A program made the translations under genes and the position numbers. The notes below the pieces were generated by a model, which saw only the letters and a list, made by a program, of their open reading frames with translations, did not search any database and was not told where the DNA came from. Positions 44,728 through 56,234 of a stretch of DNA of 64,000 nucleotides are shown piece after piece (position 1 is the first letter of the stretch; every line of letters begins with the position of its first letter). Source of the DNA: PALSA-693 sp963834725 (GTDB lineage Bacteria; Actinomycetota; Acidimicrobiia; Acidimicrobiales; Palsa-688). The stretch covers positions 5,456,001 to 5,520,000 of the forward strand of contig CAWICN010000001.1 in the NCBI GenBank assembly GCA_963834725.1. Direction: 5' to 3'.

Positions 44728-44937
44728 CCGGGCCAGCACGTAGCCACCGCCGACCCCGCGCTTGGAGCGCACCAGACCGGCGCCCTTGAGCGAGAGCAGG
44801 ATCTGCTCGAGGTACGGCTGGGGTAGCCCGGTTCGTTCGGCGATGTCACGAACCGATGTTGGCTGGGTTTGCCCGGCATGCAGCGCCAGCGACAACAACG
44901 CCCGGCTGGCGTAGTCGCCCCGGGTCGACACCTTCAC
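44488..44937 (-). CDS. Rrf2 family transcriptional regulator
   Basis: Winged-helix regulator: STRGDYASRALLSLALHAG, DIAERTGLPQPYLEQILLSL, and GGYVLARSPADITLSQIVSA. The effector region has only two cysteines in CDHEGQC (CxxxxxC) where IscR has three, so an Fe-S cluster or thiol switch is possible but not certain. GTG start. It is divergent from the phosphatase-like gene and overlaps the 3' tail of the cbiX frame. Confidence 0.88.
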   Translation of the reverse strand: MKVSTRGDYASRALLSLALHAGQTQPTSVRDIAERTGLPQPYLEQILLSLKGAGLVRSKRGVGGGYVLARSPADITLSQIVSAVEGPIVAGDFGEPHQNGACDHEGQCVLLAVWADVGEHMRRHLDSFTLADMAVRARGGVPATAAPVS

Positions 44938-45051
44938 GGCCGCATTGTATCCCGAGTGATCGCCGGCCTTCGGGGTAGCTGGCCATAGGGTGGTCCACGA
45001 TGACTTCCCGCGCCGGTACTGCCGTCCTACCAAGGCGCCAACCTGAGCGGC

Positions 45052-46134
45052 GTGGTCCCGGGGTGCCTGCTGCCTCCGGAGCGGCGACCGGCGTGGTTCC
45101 CCGAGGCGATGCGAGCGGCGTCCCAGGTGGTCCTGCTCGTGCTCGACGGTCTCGGGTGGATCCAGCTGGAGGAACGGCGACATCTGGCTCCGCGGCTTGC
45201 CGGTCTGGCCGGTGGACCCATCACCTCGGTGGTGCCGAGCACCACGGCGACGGCGTTGACGTCGATCACCGTTGGGGCGGCGCCGGCGGCGCACGGCATC
45301 GTGGGTTACCGGGTGAGGGTGGACGGACCGACGGGCCACGAAGTGCTGAACATCCTGCGATGGAGGACCGTGTCGGGCGATGCCCGGCCCTTCGTGGACC
45401 CGGTTGCTTTCCAGCCCCTGGCACCCTTCCAGGGCCGCCCCGTCCCCGTGGTCAGCAAAAGTGAATTCGTCGGCACCGGGTTTACCGAAGCCCATCAACG
45501 GGACGCGCCCGTCTTCGGCTGGTCGCTCGCCTCCAGCCTGCCGGTCCAGGTGCGTTCGCTGGTGGGCGCCGGCGAGCCCTTCGTGTATGCGTACTACGAC
45601 GGCATCGACAAGATCGCCCACCTCGAGGGGCTGGGTCCGTATTACGACGCTGAGCTGGCCGCCGTGGACCGCCTGGTCGGTGACCTGCTCGACGTTCTGC
45701 CGGCGGAGGCCGCCCTCGCCGTCACCGCCGACCACGGCCAGGTCGACGTGGGGCCCCGTGCCACCACCATCGACCCGCGGTTGGCGGGGGAGGCGGAGAT
45801 GCTGAGCGGGGAGGCCCGGTTTCGGTGGTTGCATGCCCGCGCCGGCGAGGCGGGCGCCGTCGACCAGCTGGTCAATATGGCTCAGAAGGTTTATGGAGAG
45901 GAAGCCTGGGTGGTGACCTACGACCAGATGGAGCAGGAGGGCTGGTTCGGCGGAAGCCTGCAACCGGCGATCCGAGCCCGGCTGGGCGACGTCGCCCTGA
46001 TTCCGTACCAGCCGGTCGCCTATCTCGACCCGGCCGACGGAGGTGACGCCCGGCTGGTCTGCCGCCACGGGTCCCTCACTCCCGAGGAGATGCTCGTGCC
46101 TCTCGTCGCCGGGCGGGGCAGACTGGGATCGTGA
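45052..46134 (+). CDS. Alkaline phosphatase superfamily protein (nucleotide pyrophosphatase/PDE type)
   Basis: Metal-dependent phosphatase-superfamily enzyme: first metal Asp in VVLLVLDGLGWIQL, nucleophile region VPSTTATALTSITVGAAPAA with HGIVGYRV, second-metal YYDGIDKIAHLEGLG and VTADHGQVDVG. Substrate unknown. A GTG at 45052 is the only start in frame, but family-like sequence (PAPVLPSYQGANLSGVVPG) continues upstream to a stop at 45001, directly behind an ATG in another frame (45000). So the first codons are probably missing through a small frame error. Confidence 0.85.
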   Translation: MVPGCLLPPERRPAWFPEAMRAASQVVLLVLDGLGWIQLEERRHLAPRLAGLAGGPITSVVPSTTATALTSITVGAAPAAHGIVGYRVRVDGPTGHEVLNILRWRTVSGDARPFVDPVAFQPLAPFQGRPVPVVSKSEFVGTGFTEAHQRDAPVFGWSLASSLPVQVRSLVGAGEPFVYAYYDGIDKIAHLEGLGPYYDAELAAVDRLVGDLLDVLPAEAALAVTADHGQVDVGPRATTIDPRLAGEAEMLSGEARFRWLHARAGEAGAVDQLVNMAQKVYGEEAWVVTYDQMEQEGWFGGSLQPAIRARLGDVALIPYQPVAYLDPADGGDARLVCRHGSLTPEEMLVPLVAGRGRLGS

Positions 46135-46637
46135 CATTCAACGACCGCCGAACGCCCGATCGATCTGGTCCGGACCAGGTGCTGATCGTTCCCACGCCCG
46201 AGGCGGGGGAAGTGGTGGCAGACACCGATGCCGGAGGCGAAGCGATCGAGCAACCGGCCAAGGTGATGCGGATCGGTTCGATGATCAAGCAGCTCCTCGA
46301 CGAGGTGCGCCAGGCGCCGCTCGACGAAGCCAGCCGGGCCCGTCTCCGCGAGATCTACGACACCTCCGTGGCGGAGCTTTCCGAAGGGCTGTCGCCCGAC
46401 TTCCGCGAGGAGCTGGCCCGCATGACCTCCCCATTCGGCCCCGACGAGGTGCCGAGCGAGTCAGAGCTGCGCGTCGCCCAGGCCCAGCTGGTGGGATGGC
46501 TGGAGGGCTTGTTCCACGGCATACAGGCCACGCTTTTCGCCCAGCAGATGGCGGCCCGGGCCCAGCTCGAGCAGATGCGCCAGCGCAGCCTCCCGGCCGG
46601 TGCCGACGACCGGCCCGCTCGCGGCACCTACCTCTGA
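46131..46637 (+). CDS. bpa: Bacterial proteasome activator Bpa (DUF2587)
   Basis: Ring-forming, ATP-independent activator of the 20S proteasome (also called PafE). The helical core is seen as RIGSMIKQLLDEVRQAPLDE, RLREIYDTSVAELSEGLSPD, and LVGWLEGLFHGIQATLFAQQ. The C-terminus ends RGTYL, matching the family's C-terminal GQYL anchor with Thr for Gln. GTG overlaps the phosphatase stop (GTGA). Its presence implies a proteasome elsewhere in the genome. Confidence 0.92.
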   Translation: MTFNDRRTPDRSGPDQVLIVPTPEAGEVVADTDAGGEAIEQPAKVMRIGSMIKQLLDEVRQAPLDEASRARLREIYDTSVAELSEGLSPDFREELARMTSPFGPDEVPSESELRVAQAQLVGWLEGLFHGIQATLFAQQMAARAQLEQMRQRSLPAGADDRPARGTYL

Positions 46638-46683
46638 GCCGTTCGGCGGGGAGAGGAGGGCCTGCTGGTCCCATTCGACCGAG

Positions 46684-46766
46684 GGCTGCCATGAGACCGA
46701 GCGCTGGCCCTGAGGCCGAGCGGGGGTCATGAGACCGAACGCAGGCCATGAGATCGAGCGCTGGAT
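46684..46766. repeat. Short direct repeats before dnaE1
   Basis: About four imperfect copies of a CCATGAGACCGAGCGCTGG-type unit (about 20 bp) fill the gap between bpa and dnaE1. Intergenic. Confidence 0.6.
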
Positions 46767-46813
46767 CGGCTCGGCGCGCTAGCCTCGACCCGGAAATCAC
46801 AGCTCTGTAGTTC

Positions 46814-46844
46814 ATCCACAGGGTCCTGCACAGTCGCTGTGGAT
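46814..46844. promoter_or_regulatory. Inverted DnaA-box-like pair upstream of dnaE1
   Basis: ATCCACAG (46814-46821) and CTGTGGAT (46837-46844) form a perfect 8-bp inverted repeat with a 15-bp spacer. Each resembles the DnaA 9-mer TTATCCACA with one mismatch (TCATCCACA, and TAATCCACA on the minus strand). They sit 40 bp before the dnaE1 start. Confidence 0.5.
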
Positions 46845-46883
46845 TATCGAGATCGACTGTCACGAGGGAGGCGGAAACCGCCC

Positions 46884-49800
46884 GTGGGCGCATCGTTCAC
46901 CCATCTGCACCAGCACACCGAGTTCTCGATGCTCGACGGTGCGGCCCGGGTTCCCGAGGTCATCGCCCGGGCGGTGGCGGACGGTCAGCCGGCGGTCGGG
47001 ATCACCGATCACGGGAACATGTACGGGGTTCTCGATTTCTATCGGGCCGCAAACGAGGCGGGGATCAAGCCCATCATCGGTATCGAGGCCTATCAGGCGG
47101 CCGAGTCGCGCTTCGAGCGACCGGTGCGCCGGGGCCGCATCGACGACGGCGGCGGCGACGCCGGGGCCGGCGACAAGCTCTACTACCACCTGACCCTTCT
47201 GGCCGAGACCGGGGCCGGCTACAAAAACCTCCTCAAGCTGTCGTCAGCGGCCTATCTGGAGGGTTACTTCTACAAGCCCGCGAACGGACTGGGAGCTGCT
47301 CGAGCGCTACCACGAGGGTGTCATCGCCACCACCGGCTGCCTCGGCGGCCTGGTGGCGCAGGCCATCATGAAGGGCGAACCCGAGCGGGCCGCGGCCCTG
47401 GCCGTTCGGCTGCAGGACATCTTCGGTCGGGACAGCCTCTTCGTGGAGCTGCAGGATCACGGTCTCGACGAGCAACGGCGGACGAATCCCGAGCTGGTCC
47501 GCCTGGCCCGGCGCATCGGCGCCCCCCTCCTCGCCACCAACGACAGCCATTACGTGTCGCGGCAGGACGCCGAAGCCCACGATGCCCTCTTGTGCGTCCA
47601 GACCGGCTCGGTCAAAGACGACCCGGAGCGATTCAAGTTCCACGGCGACGAGCATTACTTGAAGACCGCCGACGAGATGCGCCACCTGTTCCGGGACTAC
47701 CCGCAGGCCTGCGACAACACCCTCTGGATCGCAGAACGGGCGGAAGTCGAGATCGAGTTCGGCAAACCGAAGCTGCCGTCCTTTCCCCGACCGGAGGAGT
47801 TTCCCGACGCCGACGCCTATTTGCGTCATCTGGCGCTGGCCGGGGCGACAGCCCGCTACGGCGAGCCGCTGTCCGGCGAGATCCGCCAGCGTCTCGACTA
47901 CGAGCTCGGGGTCATCTCGAATATGGGGTTCTCGGACTACTTCCTGGTTGTCTGGGACCTGATCCGACACGCCCGCGAGCAGGGCTTCCGGGTCGGACCG
48001 GGCCGCGGCAGCGCGGCCGGCTGTTGCGTCGCCTACTGCCTGCGCATCGTCGATGTCGATCCGATCCGCTACCGGCTGCTCTTCGAACGGTTCCTCAACC
48101 CGGGGCGCAAGCAGATGCCGGACATCGACATGGATTTCGACGAGCGGTACCGCGGCGAGATGATCCGCTACGCGGCCGAGCGCTACGGATGGGACCGGGT
48201 GGCCCAGATCGTCACCTTCTCGACCATCAAGGCCCGGGCCGCCGTTCGCGACGCAGCCCGTGTCCTCGGCTACCCGTACAGCCTTGGCGACCGCATCGCC
48301 AAGGCCATGCCCCCGCTGGTGATGGGCCGGGACACCCCGCTCTGGGCCTGCCTCGAGGAGGATCCCAGGTACGCCGACGGGTACAAGGCTGCGTTCGAGC
48401 TCCGCCAGATGTGCGCCACCGACCCCGACACCGCCAAGGTCGTCGACGTGGCCAGAGGCCTCGAGGGCCTGCGGCGCCAGGACGGCATCCACGCCGCGGC
48501 GGTCGTCATCTCCGGCGATCCGCTGACCGAGCACCTGCCGATCCAGCGCAAGCCCGAACCGGGCGGCCGGGTCGAGGACGCGCCCATCGTCACTCAATAC
48601 GAAATGCATGGCGTCGAGGACCTCGGCCTGCTCAAGATGGACTTCCTGGGCTTGCGAAACCTGTCGGTCATCGAGCGGACCCTCGACCTCATCGAAGCCG
48701 CCACCGGCGAACGCCCCGACATCGACGGGATCCCGCTCGACGACGCCCTGACCTTCCAGCTCCTCCAACGTGGGGACACGGTTGGCATCTTTCAGTTCGA
48801 GGGGGGAGCCATGCGCAACCTGGTGCGCGCCCTCGCCCCCACCGGCTTCGAGGATGTAGCGGCCCTCAACGCCCTCTACCGGCCGGGCCCCATGGCGGCC
48901 AACATGCACAACGTCTACGCCGATCGCAAGAACGGCCGCCAGACGGTCTCCTACCCGCACCCCGATATGGAGGAAGTGCTCGGCGACACCTACGGCCTGT
49001 GCGTGTACCAGGAGCAGATGATGCTGCTGGCCCAGAAGTTCGCCGGCTACTCCCTGGCCGAGGCCGACAACCTCCGCAAGGCCGCCGGCAAGAAGGTCCG
49101 CCAGATCATGGCCGCCGAACGGGCCAAGTTCGAGGCCGGGTGCGAGGCCACCGGCTACGGGCGGGCCATCGGGAAGATGCTTTTCGACATCATTGAGCCC
49201 TTTGCCGACTACGGGTTCAACCGCAGTCATGCCTTCGGCTACGGCCTGGTGAGCTACCAGACGGCCTGGTTGAAGGCCCACTACCCGGCGGAATATCTCG
49301 CCGCCTTGTTGACGAGCGTTCGCGACGACAAGGACAAGACGGCGGTTTATCTAGCCGAGTGCCGGGCGCAGGCCATTGCGGTGCTCGTCCCCAACGTCAA
49401 CGTGTCCCAGGCCGAGTTCACCGCGGTTGTCGAGGCAGCCCCGACCGAAGGAGGCCCGACCGAAGGAGGCCAGTCGGCGGGCGGCCGGTCGGCGGGCGGC
49501 CGGTCTGCGGGCGGCCGGTCGGCGGGCGGGCCGGCCCGGACGGTGATCCCCTTCGGTCTCTCCGCCATCCGCAACGTCGGCGACGGACTCGTCGAGCGGA
49601 TTATCGCCGAACGGACTCGGGGCGGTCCCTTTGCCGATTTCTACGACTTCTGCGCCCGGGTCGATCCCTCCGTCCTCAACAAACGCACGGTGGAGTCGCT
49701 CATCAAGGCCGGTGCGTTCGACGCCCTCGGCCACCCCCGTCAGGGCCTCTGCCTGGTGTTCGAGCAGATCGTCGACCGCACCCTGGCCCGTCGGCGGGAG

Positions 49801-50511
49801 GTCGACCAGGGGATCATGAGCCTCTTCGGCGATCCGGGTGGGGACGACTCGGTCTTCGACGAAACGAGGGTGCCGATCCCCGACCAGGAATTCGCCAAGG
49901 GGGTCCGCCTGGCGTTCGAGAAGGAGATGCTGGGCCTCTATCTGAGCGACCACCCCCTCGAGGGGCTGGAGTCGGCCCTGGCCCGACACGTCGACACCAC
50001 CGTTGCGGACCTTCGAGACGGGGGCAAAGACGGAGAGCTCGGGTGGGTCGGGGGAGTGGTGACCGGCGTGGCCCGCAAGTACACCAGACGCGGCGAGTTG
50101 ATGGCCACCTTCATCCTGGAAGATCTGGTCTCCTCGATCGAGGTGTGGGTGTTTCCCCGGACCATGACCGAAGTTGGCCACCTCCTGGTCGACGACACCG
50201 TGGTGTGTGTCAAGGGCCGGCTGGACCTGCGAGAGGAGCCGGCCAAGCTGGTGTGCATGGAGATCAAGCGGCCGGACCTCAACCGATCGGAACAGCCCCT
50301 CCATGTCGAGCTTCCGATCCACGCGCTGACCGACGAGCGAGTGGAATCCCTCAAGCGCCTTCTGAGCGAGCACCCGGGGTCGTCGCCGGTGTTGCTCCAC
50401 GTTGGCACGAAGTGCATCCAGCTGGCCTCGCAGTGGAGCGTCGACACGACCCGCGGTCTCCTGGCCGAGCTACGGGTTCTGCTCGGCCCCTCCTGCCTCG
50501 CGGTTCGCTGA
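46884..50511 (+). CDS. dnaE: DNA polymerase III alpha subunit (DnaE1), with a frameshift
   Basis: Replicative polymerase, about 1209 residues. PHP domain (FTHLHQHTEFSMLDGAARVP, ITDHGNMYGVLDFYRAANEA), polymerase domain with GPGRGSAAGCCVAYCL, PDIDMDFDERYRGEM (catalytic Asp), YRPGPMAANMHN, YQEQMMLLAQKFAGYS and NRSHAFGYGLVSYQTAWLKA, then OB-fold and C-terminal region. The frame shifts at 47286-47287: KPAN is followed in the next frame by DWELLERYHEG, and one extra G would explain it. A 90-bp repeat block (GGRSA units) lies at 49441-49530. GTG start after GAGGGAGG. Confidence 0.94.
49441..49530 (+). repeat. 15-bp tandem repeats inside dnaE1
   Basis: Two copies of CCGACCGAAGGAGGC (49441, 49456) are followed by four copies of CGGTCGGCGGGCGGC-type units (49471 to 49530). 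Encoded PTEGG and RSAGG steps lie in a loop before VIPFGLSAIRNVG. Confidence 0.92.
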
Positions 50512-50592
50512 GGGCGGCCGAGCCGAGGTAGTTTTCTTGCGGGCGCTAAACTACCTGGTCGCACACGATGTGGTGAGGAGAGTTCACGCGGT

Positions 50593-51264
50593 ATGACGTT
50601 CGCTGTCGAAACGAAAGACTGCACCGCTTTGGCGGATGCCGAGTTGACCGATATGGCCGACATCGTCACCGACGGTCCCGCCGGCTTCGACATCGGCCTG
50701 GTGTCGAAGCAAACCGAGGAGTGGGTTCTGATCACCCAGGTTCGTGACGCCGCAAAGCTGGTCGGATTTTCCTTCTGCACCCTGGAGCGGATCGGCGGCA
50801 CGCCTTGCCTGTTGTGGGGCCTGGCTTCGGTGAAGCGCAGCTCCAAGCGGGAGCAGGTGCTCAAGTCCATCGTCGCCGCCCAGTTCCGCCGGGCCGTGCT
50901 GGCCTTTCCCGACGAGGACGTCCTGATCGGCACCCGGTTCATCGACGCCGGTGCGTTCCAGGCTTTCAAGGACCTGGAGGACATCTGCCCCCGACCCGGG
51001 CACAAGCCGACGGGGGAGGAGCGAGCCTGGAGCCGTCGGCTGGCGAAGCGGTTCGGCGCCGAAGGCCGCATCGACGACCGCACCTTCATACTTGGCGGCG
51101 ACGGCAACGCCCCGGGCTGCTTCGACTACGCCTCAGCCAAGCCCGAGAGTGTGCCCGCCGATGTCGCCGCCTTTTTCGAGCCTCTCGATCACGACCGCGG
51201 GGACGCCCTCATCGCCTTCGGCTGGGCCATGGCCGAGGATCTCGCCAGCAAGTACTCGCCCTGA
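50593..51264 (+). CDS. Conserved hypothetical protein
   Basis: Function unknown; I recall similar sequences only as hypothetical proteins. A 223-residue soluble alpha/beta-looking protein without membrane segments: TDMADIVTDGPAGFDIGLVS, KQTEEWVLITQVRDAAKLVG, LWGLASVKRSSKREQVLKSI, and FPDEDVLIGTRFIDAGAFQA. The overall pattern loosely resembles an acyltransferase-like (GNAT) core, but no CoA loop is clear. GAGGAGAG lies about 13 bases before the ATG. It follows dnaE1 and converges on the next unknown gene. Confidence 0.75.
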   Translation: MTFAVETKDCTALADAELTDMADIVTDGPAGFDIGLVSKQTEEWVLITQVRDAAKLVGFSFCTLERIGGTPCLLWGLASVKRSSKREQVLKSIVAAQFRRAVLAFPDEDVLIGTRFIDAGAFQAFKDLEDICPRPGHKPTGEERAWSRRLAKRFGAEGRIDDRTFILGGDGNAPGCFDYASAKPESVPADVAAFFEPLDHDRGDALIAFGWAMAEDLASKYSP

Positions 51265-51279
51265 TCGGCTCGGGCTCCG

Positions 51280-51945
51280 TCAGGGTCGCGGGAGCACCGC
51301 CTCCACCACTTTGTGGCACCGCCCGTCGATCGGGGGGGTGAGAGCCACGAGCAGGCGGTCCCCCCGGTCGGCGACCAGGTGCCGGCGGCGGGACCGATCC
51401 ATAAGCGCGGCAATGTAGGTGTCGACGCAAGGCAATTCCCGCTCGTGTCCAAGCCACTCGAACAGGCAGGCCAGATAGGGGCCGTCTCGCCACAGGCTGA
51501 TCGGGCCTTCCGGCTCGACCACGGCGATGGAGGGGCGGTCGGGCCGGCGCTCCCAGAACGGGACAACCGAGGACGACTCCCCAAGCAGTGGTTGGCCCTG
51601 CGGGTGGAGCAAGCGGCGCAGCAGCCGCTGCACCCGTCGCCCGGCCAGCCGACCGACCGGCTCGGGGGGCCGAACCAGGACCAGTGCCTCCGGCTCATGG
51701 GGATCGGGCACGTCGTCGTAAGCCTCGTCGAGGGTGACGCGTACGACGTCGTAGGTTCGGACCTGAAGGTTGGATGGTCCGGGCGACCAGGTTCGCACCA
51801 GCGCGCCGGACGCCAGATCGACGCCGGCGCAATGCGTGTCGCGGGCTGACAGCGCGAGCAGCTCGAGGGTCGCCCCGGGGGCGACGGCCACCCGGGGCAG
51901 CTTCTTGACGACGGTGGAGAGGTGGGAGGCGGTGCTAGCAGGCAC
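51280..51945 (-). CDS. Hypothetical protein
   Basis: Unrecognised 221-residue protein. Beta-rich N-terminal half (VAVAPGATLELLALSARDTH, LVRTWSPGPSNLQVRTYDVV), an Arg-rich middle (GRRVQRLLRRLLHPQGQPL), and a C-terminal part (VPFWERRPDRPSIAVVEPEG, CLFEWLGHERELPCVDTYIA). No signal peptide or known motif. It lies between an unknown convergent gene and the thioredoxin-domain gene downstream on the same strand. Confidence 0.65.
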   Translation of the reverse strand: MPASTASHLSTVVKKLPRVAVAPGATLELLALSARDTHCAGVDLASGALVRTWSPGPSNLQVRTYDVVRVTLDEAYDDVPDPHEPEALVLVRPPEPVGRLAGRRVQRLLRRLLHPQGQPLLGESSSVVPFWERRPDRPSIAVVEPEGPISLWRDGPYLACLFEWLGHERELPCVDTYIAALMDRSRRRHLVADRGDRLLVALTPPIDGRCHKVVEAVLPRP

Positions 51946-52003
51946 AGGAACTCATGGTTGCCAATCGAGAATGCCGACGGGTGGATGCCCCAATCGGCGA
52001 ATA

Positions 52004-54021
<2,018 letters not shown>

Positions 54022-54213
54022 GGGACCAGGCTAGGCCCCGGGCTTCGAGGGGCCTACCGGCAACCCTCCGCAGCCGCGAGTGCCGGCCCGGGCCAGTGGC
54101 CGGCCGGGCGGCCTGGTGGGCTGGGCCGGGCGGCCTGGGCTGAGTCGTGCGGGTCGGTTCAGCCCGGGTTCATGCTGGCGGCTCCGCTCGCCGCCCTTGC
54201 TCTGTCGCCGGCG
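54022..54213. other. Short GC-rich gap
   Basis: The 192-bp gap downstream of the epoxide-hydrolase-like gene has GCCGGGCGGCCTGG repeated around 54105 and 54126 and no other recognisable signal. Confidence 0.4.
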
Positions 54214-55080
54214 TTAGCCCGATGGGTCCGTCCGCCGGTCCTGTTCCCCGCTGGCCTCTCTCAAGTGACGAAGCAGTGGCGGCGCGACCAGGTGGGCCCA
54301 GCTGGAGGGCAGCCAATGGTCCGCCTCGGGCAGGGGCACGAAGGTGAACGGTCCGCTGACGTGCCGGCCACACCGGTTCGCGGCCATCTCGGTCACGAAA
54401 CGGTCGCGCCCGCCCCAGATGAACAACGTCGGCGCCGCGACCGGGCCCACCTGGCTGCGCAGGTCGAACGGCAGGGCCCGATACCAGTTGAGCGGGCCCG
54501 TCAGAGCGCCAGGGGTGGACGCCCGGCGGGCGTACCGGCGCGCTGAGTCGCCGTCGAGACCAGTCTGCTCGAGTTGGTCAACCAGGCGGCTGCCACCCGA
54601 CCAGGAGAGCGCCCACTCGGGCACCACCGGGATCTGGAAGAACAGCATGTACCACGACCGCAGCGACTGAGCACTCCGGGTAAGCGCCTCGGCCATGGCT
54701 CGCGGATGCGGGACCGACAGGGCCGTAAGGCTCCGGGTCCGGTTACCGTGCCCGCCCGCCAGGAACCAGGCCACGGCCGCGCCCCAGTCGTGACCGACGA
54801 CATCGAAGCGGTCCACTCCGGCCGCGTTTGCCAGCGCCAGGATGTCACCGGCCAGCACCTCCAGTGCGTAGGAACGCCGGCCGGCCGGGCGGGCGGCGGG
54901 GGAGTAGCCGCGCTGGTCGGGCGCCAACGTGCGATAGCCAGCATCCGCCAGCGACCTCGCCAGGCGCTCCCAGCAGTAACGGTCCTCAGGGAAGCCGTGG
55001 AGCAGGATGACCGTCCGGCCGTCAGCCGGACCGGTGTCAGTCACCTCAAAGGTCAGCCCGTTGCGGGTGTAGTGCTCCAT
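54214..55080 (-). CDS. Alpha/beta hydrolase, epoxide-hydrolase-like
   Basis: Alpha/beta hydrolase with Asp nucleophile: oxyanion region VILLHGFPEDRYCWERLARS, nucleophile elbow VVGHDWGAAVAWFLAGG (GHDWG, typical of epoxide hydrolases and haloalkane dehalogenases), acid near WGGRDRFVTEMA and His in LPEADHWLPSSW. Substrate unknown. It lies 14 bp after menE on the same strand, so it may be co-transcribed with the menaquinone genes without being part of that pathway. Confidence 0.88.
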   Translation of the reverse strand: MEHYTRNGLTFEVTDTGPADGRTVILLHGFPEDRYCWERLARSLADAGYRTLAPDQRGYSPAARPAGRRSYALEVLAGDILALANAAGVDRFDVVGHDWGAAVAWFLAGGHGNRTRSLTALSVPHPRAMAEALTRSAQSLRSWYMLFFQIPVVPEWALSWSGGSRLVDQLEQTGLDGDSARRYARRASTPGALTGPLNWYRALPFDLRSQVGPVAAPTLFIWGGRDRFVTEMAANRCGRHVSGPFTFVPLPEADHWLPSSWAHLVAPPLLRHLREASGEQDRRTDPSG

Positions 55081-55094
55081 CGTGGTCCTCTCGG

Positions 55095-56234
55095 CTAGGG
55101 GCGGGGCAGCAAGGCACGCTGCAACTTGCCGATGGAGGTGCGGGGCAGGCAGTCGACGAGAACGACCTGGCGGGGCGCCGCAAACGGCGCAACTGACTCG
55201 GCGACCAGGCGGCGCAACTCGTCGAGTGTCGGCAACGCGGTCGGGTCGGCGGGCACGACCCAGGCCACCACCCGCTGCCCCCACTCCGGGTCGGGCGTTC
55301 CGGCGATGGCGACCTCCGCGACCGAGGGGTGGGTCAGGAGGGCGGCTTCGACGGGGGCCGGCCACACGTTCTCGCCGCCGCTGATAATCACGTCGGTCAA
55401 GCGGCCGTGGATATGCAGCCGGCCGTCGACATCGACTTCGCCCGCGTCCCCCGTTGCCAACCACCCGTCGGCCGTCAGGGCCTCCGTGCCGTCGCGGTAC
55501 CCCCGGAAGAGCATGGGCCCGCGGACGTGCACCTCCGCGGTGCCCGGGACGATGGCCACCTCGACGCCGCGAAGGGGGGTGCCGTCGTAGACCACGCCGC
55601 TGCCGGTCTCGGTAAGGCCGTAGGTCGGGATCACATTGGGCGGGAGGTCATCCGGCGGGGCCGAGCCGCCGAGCACCACGGTGCGGAAGTGCTCGGCGCC
55701 GACGCGGGCCAACGCCGTCGGCACGAGCGAAACCAGGACGTGAGGGCCGCCGGCGGCAAGAACCTTCTCCCGGTCGAAGCCCGGCAGGGCGACGAACGGC
55801 GTGCCGGTGAGCAGGCTGCGGGTGACGACGGACATGCCCCCGACGTGATTGAGGGGCAGACAGGCCAGCCAACGATGCTCGCCAGGGTCGACGCCCAGCC
55901 GCTGCGAGGTGGCCTGGGCTGACGCCAGGACAGCGTCGCGAGTGAGGATGACCCCCTTCGCTCTCCCTGTGGTGCCGCTGGTCGCCATGACCAGGGCGTC
56001 ACCCACTTCGACCGGTTCGCCGTCGGGTCGGTGCTGGTGGCCGTTGGGCCCGATCACCATGGCCGGACGCAGCTCATCGAGCACGGCTTGCTGCGCTGAC
56101 TTCGACAACCGCTGATCCAGCGGGAGCACGGCGTCGCCGTTGTCCCAGGCGCGGCGGAGCGCCGTCACGAACGCGGGCCCGCCCGGAAGGTCGATGGCAA
56201 CGAGATCCCGCACGACAGCTAGTTTGCGCTTCAT
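55095..56234 (-). CDS. menE: o-Succinylbenzoate-CoA ligase MenE
   Basis: Acyl-CoA synthetase of menaquinone synthesis, short form (about 380 residues). Phosphate loop VMATSGTTGRAKGVILTRDA, LPLNHVGGMSVVTRSLLTG, YGLTETGSGVVYDG, GWLATGDAGEVDVDGRLHIH, GRLTDVIISGGENVWPAPVE and the late catalytic Lys in RTSIGKLQR. ATG at 56234 touches the menA ATG at 56235 in opposite directions (CATATG); an alternative ATG at 56282 would overlap menA. Confidence 0.92.
   Translation of the reverse strand: MKRKLAVVRDLVAIDLPGGPAFVTALRRAWDNGDAVLPLDQRLSKSAQQAVLDELRPAMVIGPNGHQHRPDGEPVEVGDALVMATSGTTGRAKGVILTRDAVLASAQATSQRLGVDPGEHRWLACLPLNHVGGMSVVTRSLLTGTPFVALPGFDREKVLAAGGPHVLVSLVPTALARVGAEHFRTVVLGGSAPPDDLPPNVIPTYGLTETGSGVVYDGTPLRGVEVAIVPGTAEVHVRGPMLFRGYRDGTEALTADGWLATGDAGEVDVDGRLHIHGRLTDVIISGGENVWPAPVEAALLTHPSVAEVAIAGTPDPEWGQRVVAWVVPADPTALPTLDELRRLVAESVAPFAAPRQVVLVDCLPRTSIGKLQRALLPRP

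Noticed and set aside
54022..54213. Terminator or small RNA in the gap before the thioredoxin-domain gene
   Set aside because: Only a short GCCGGGCGGCCTGG repeat was seen; no stem with a T tract.
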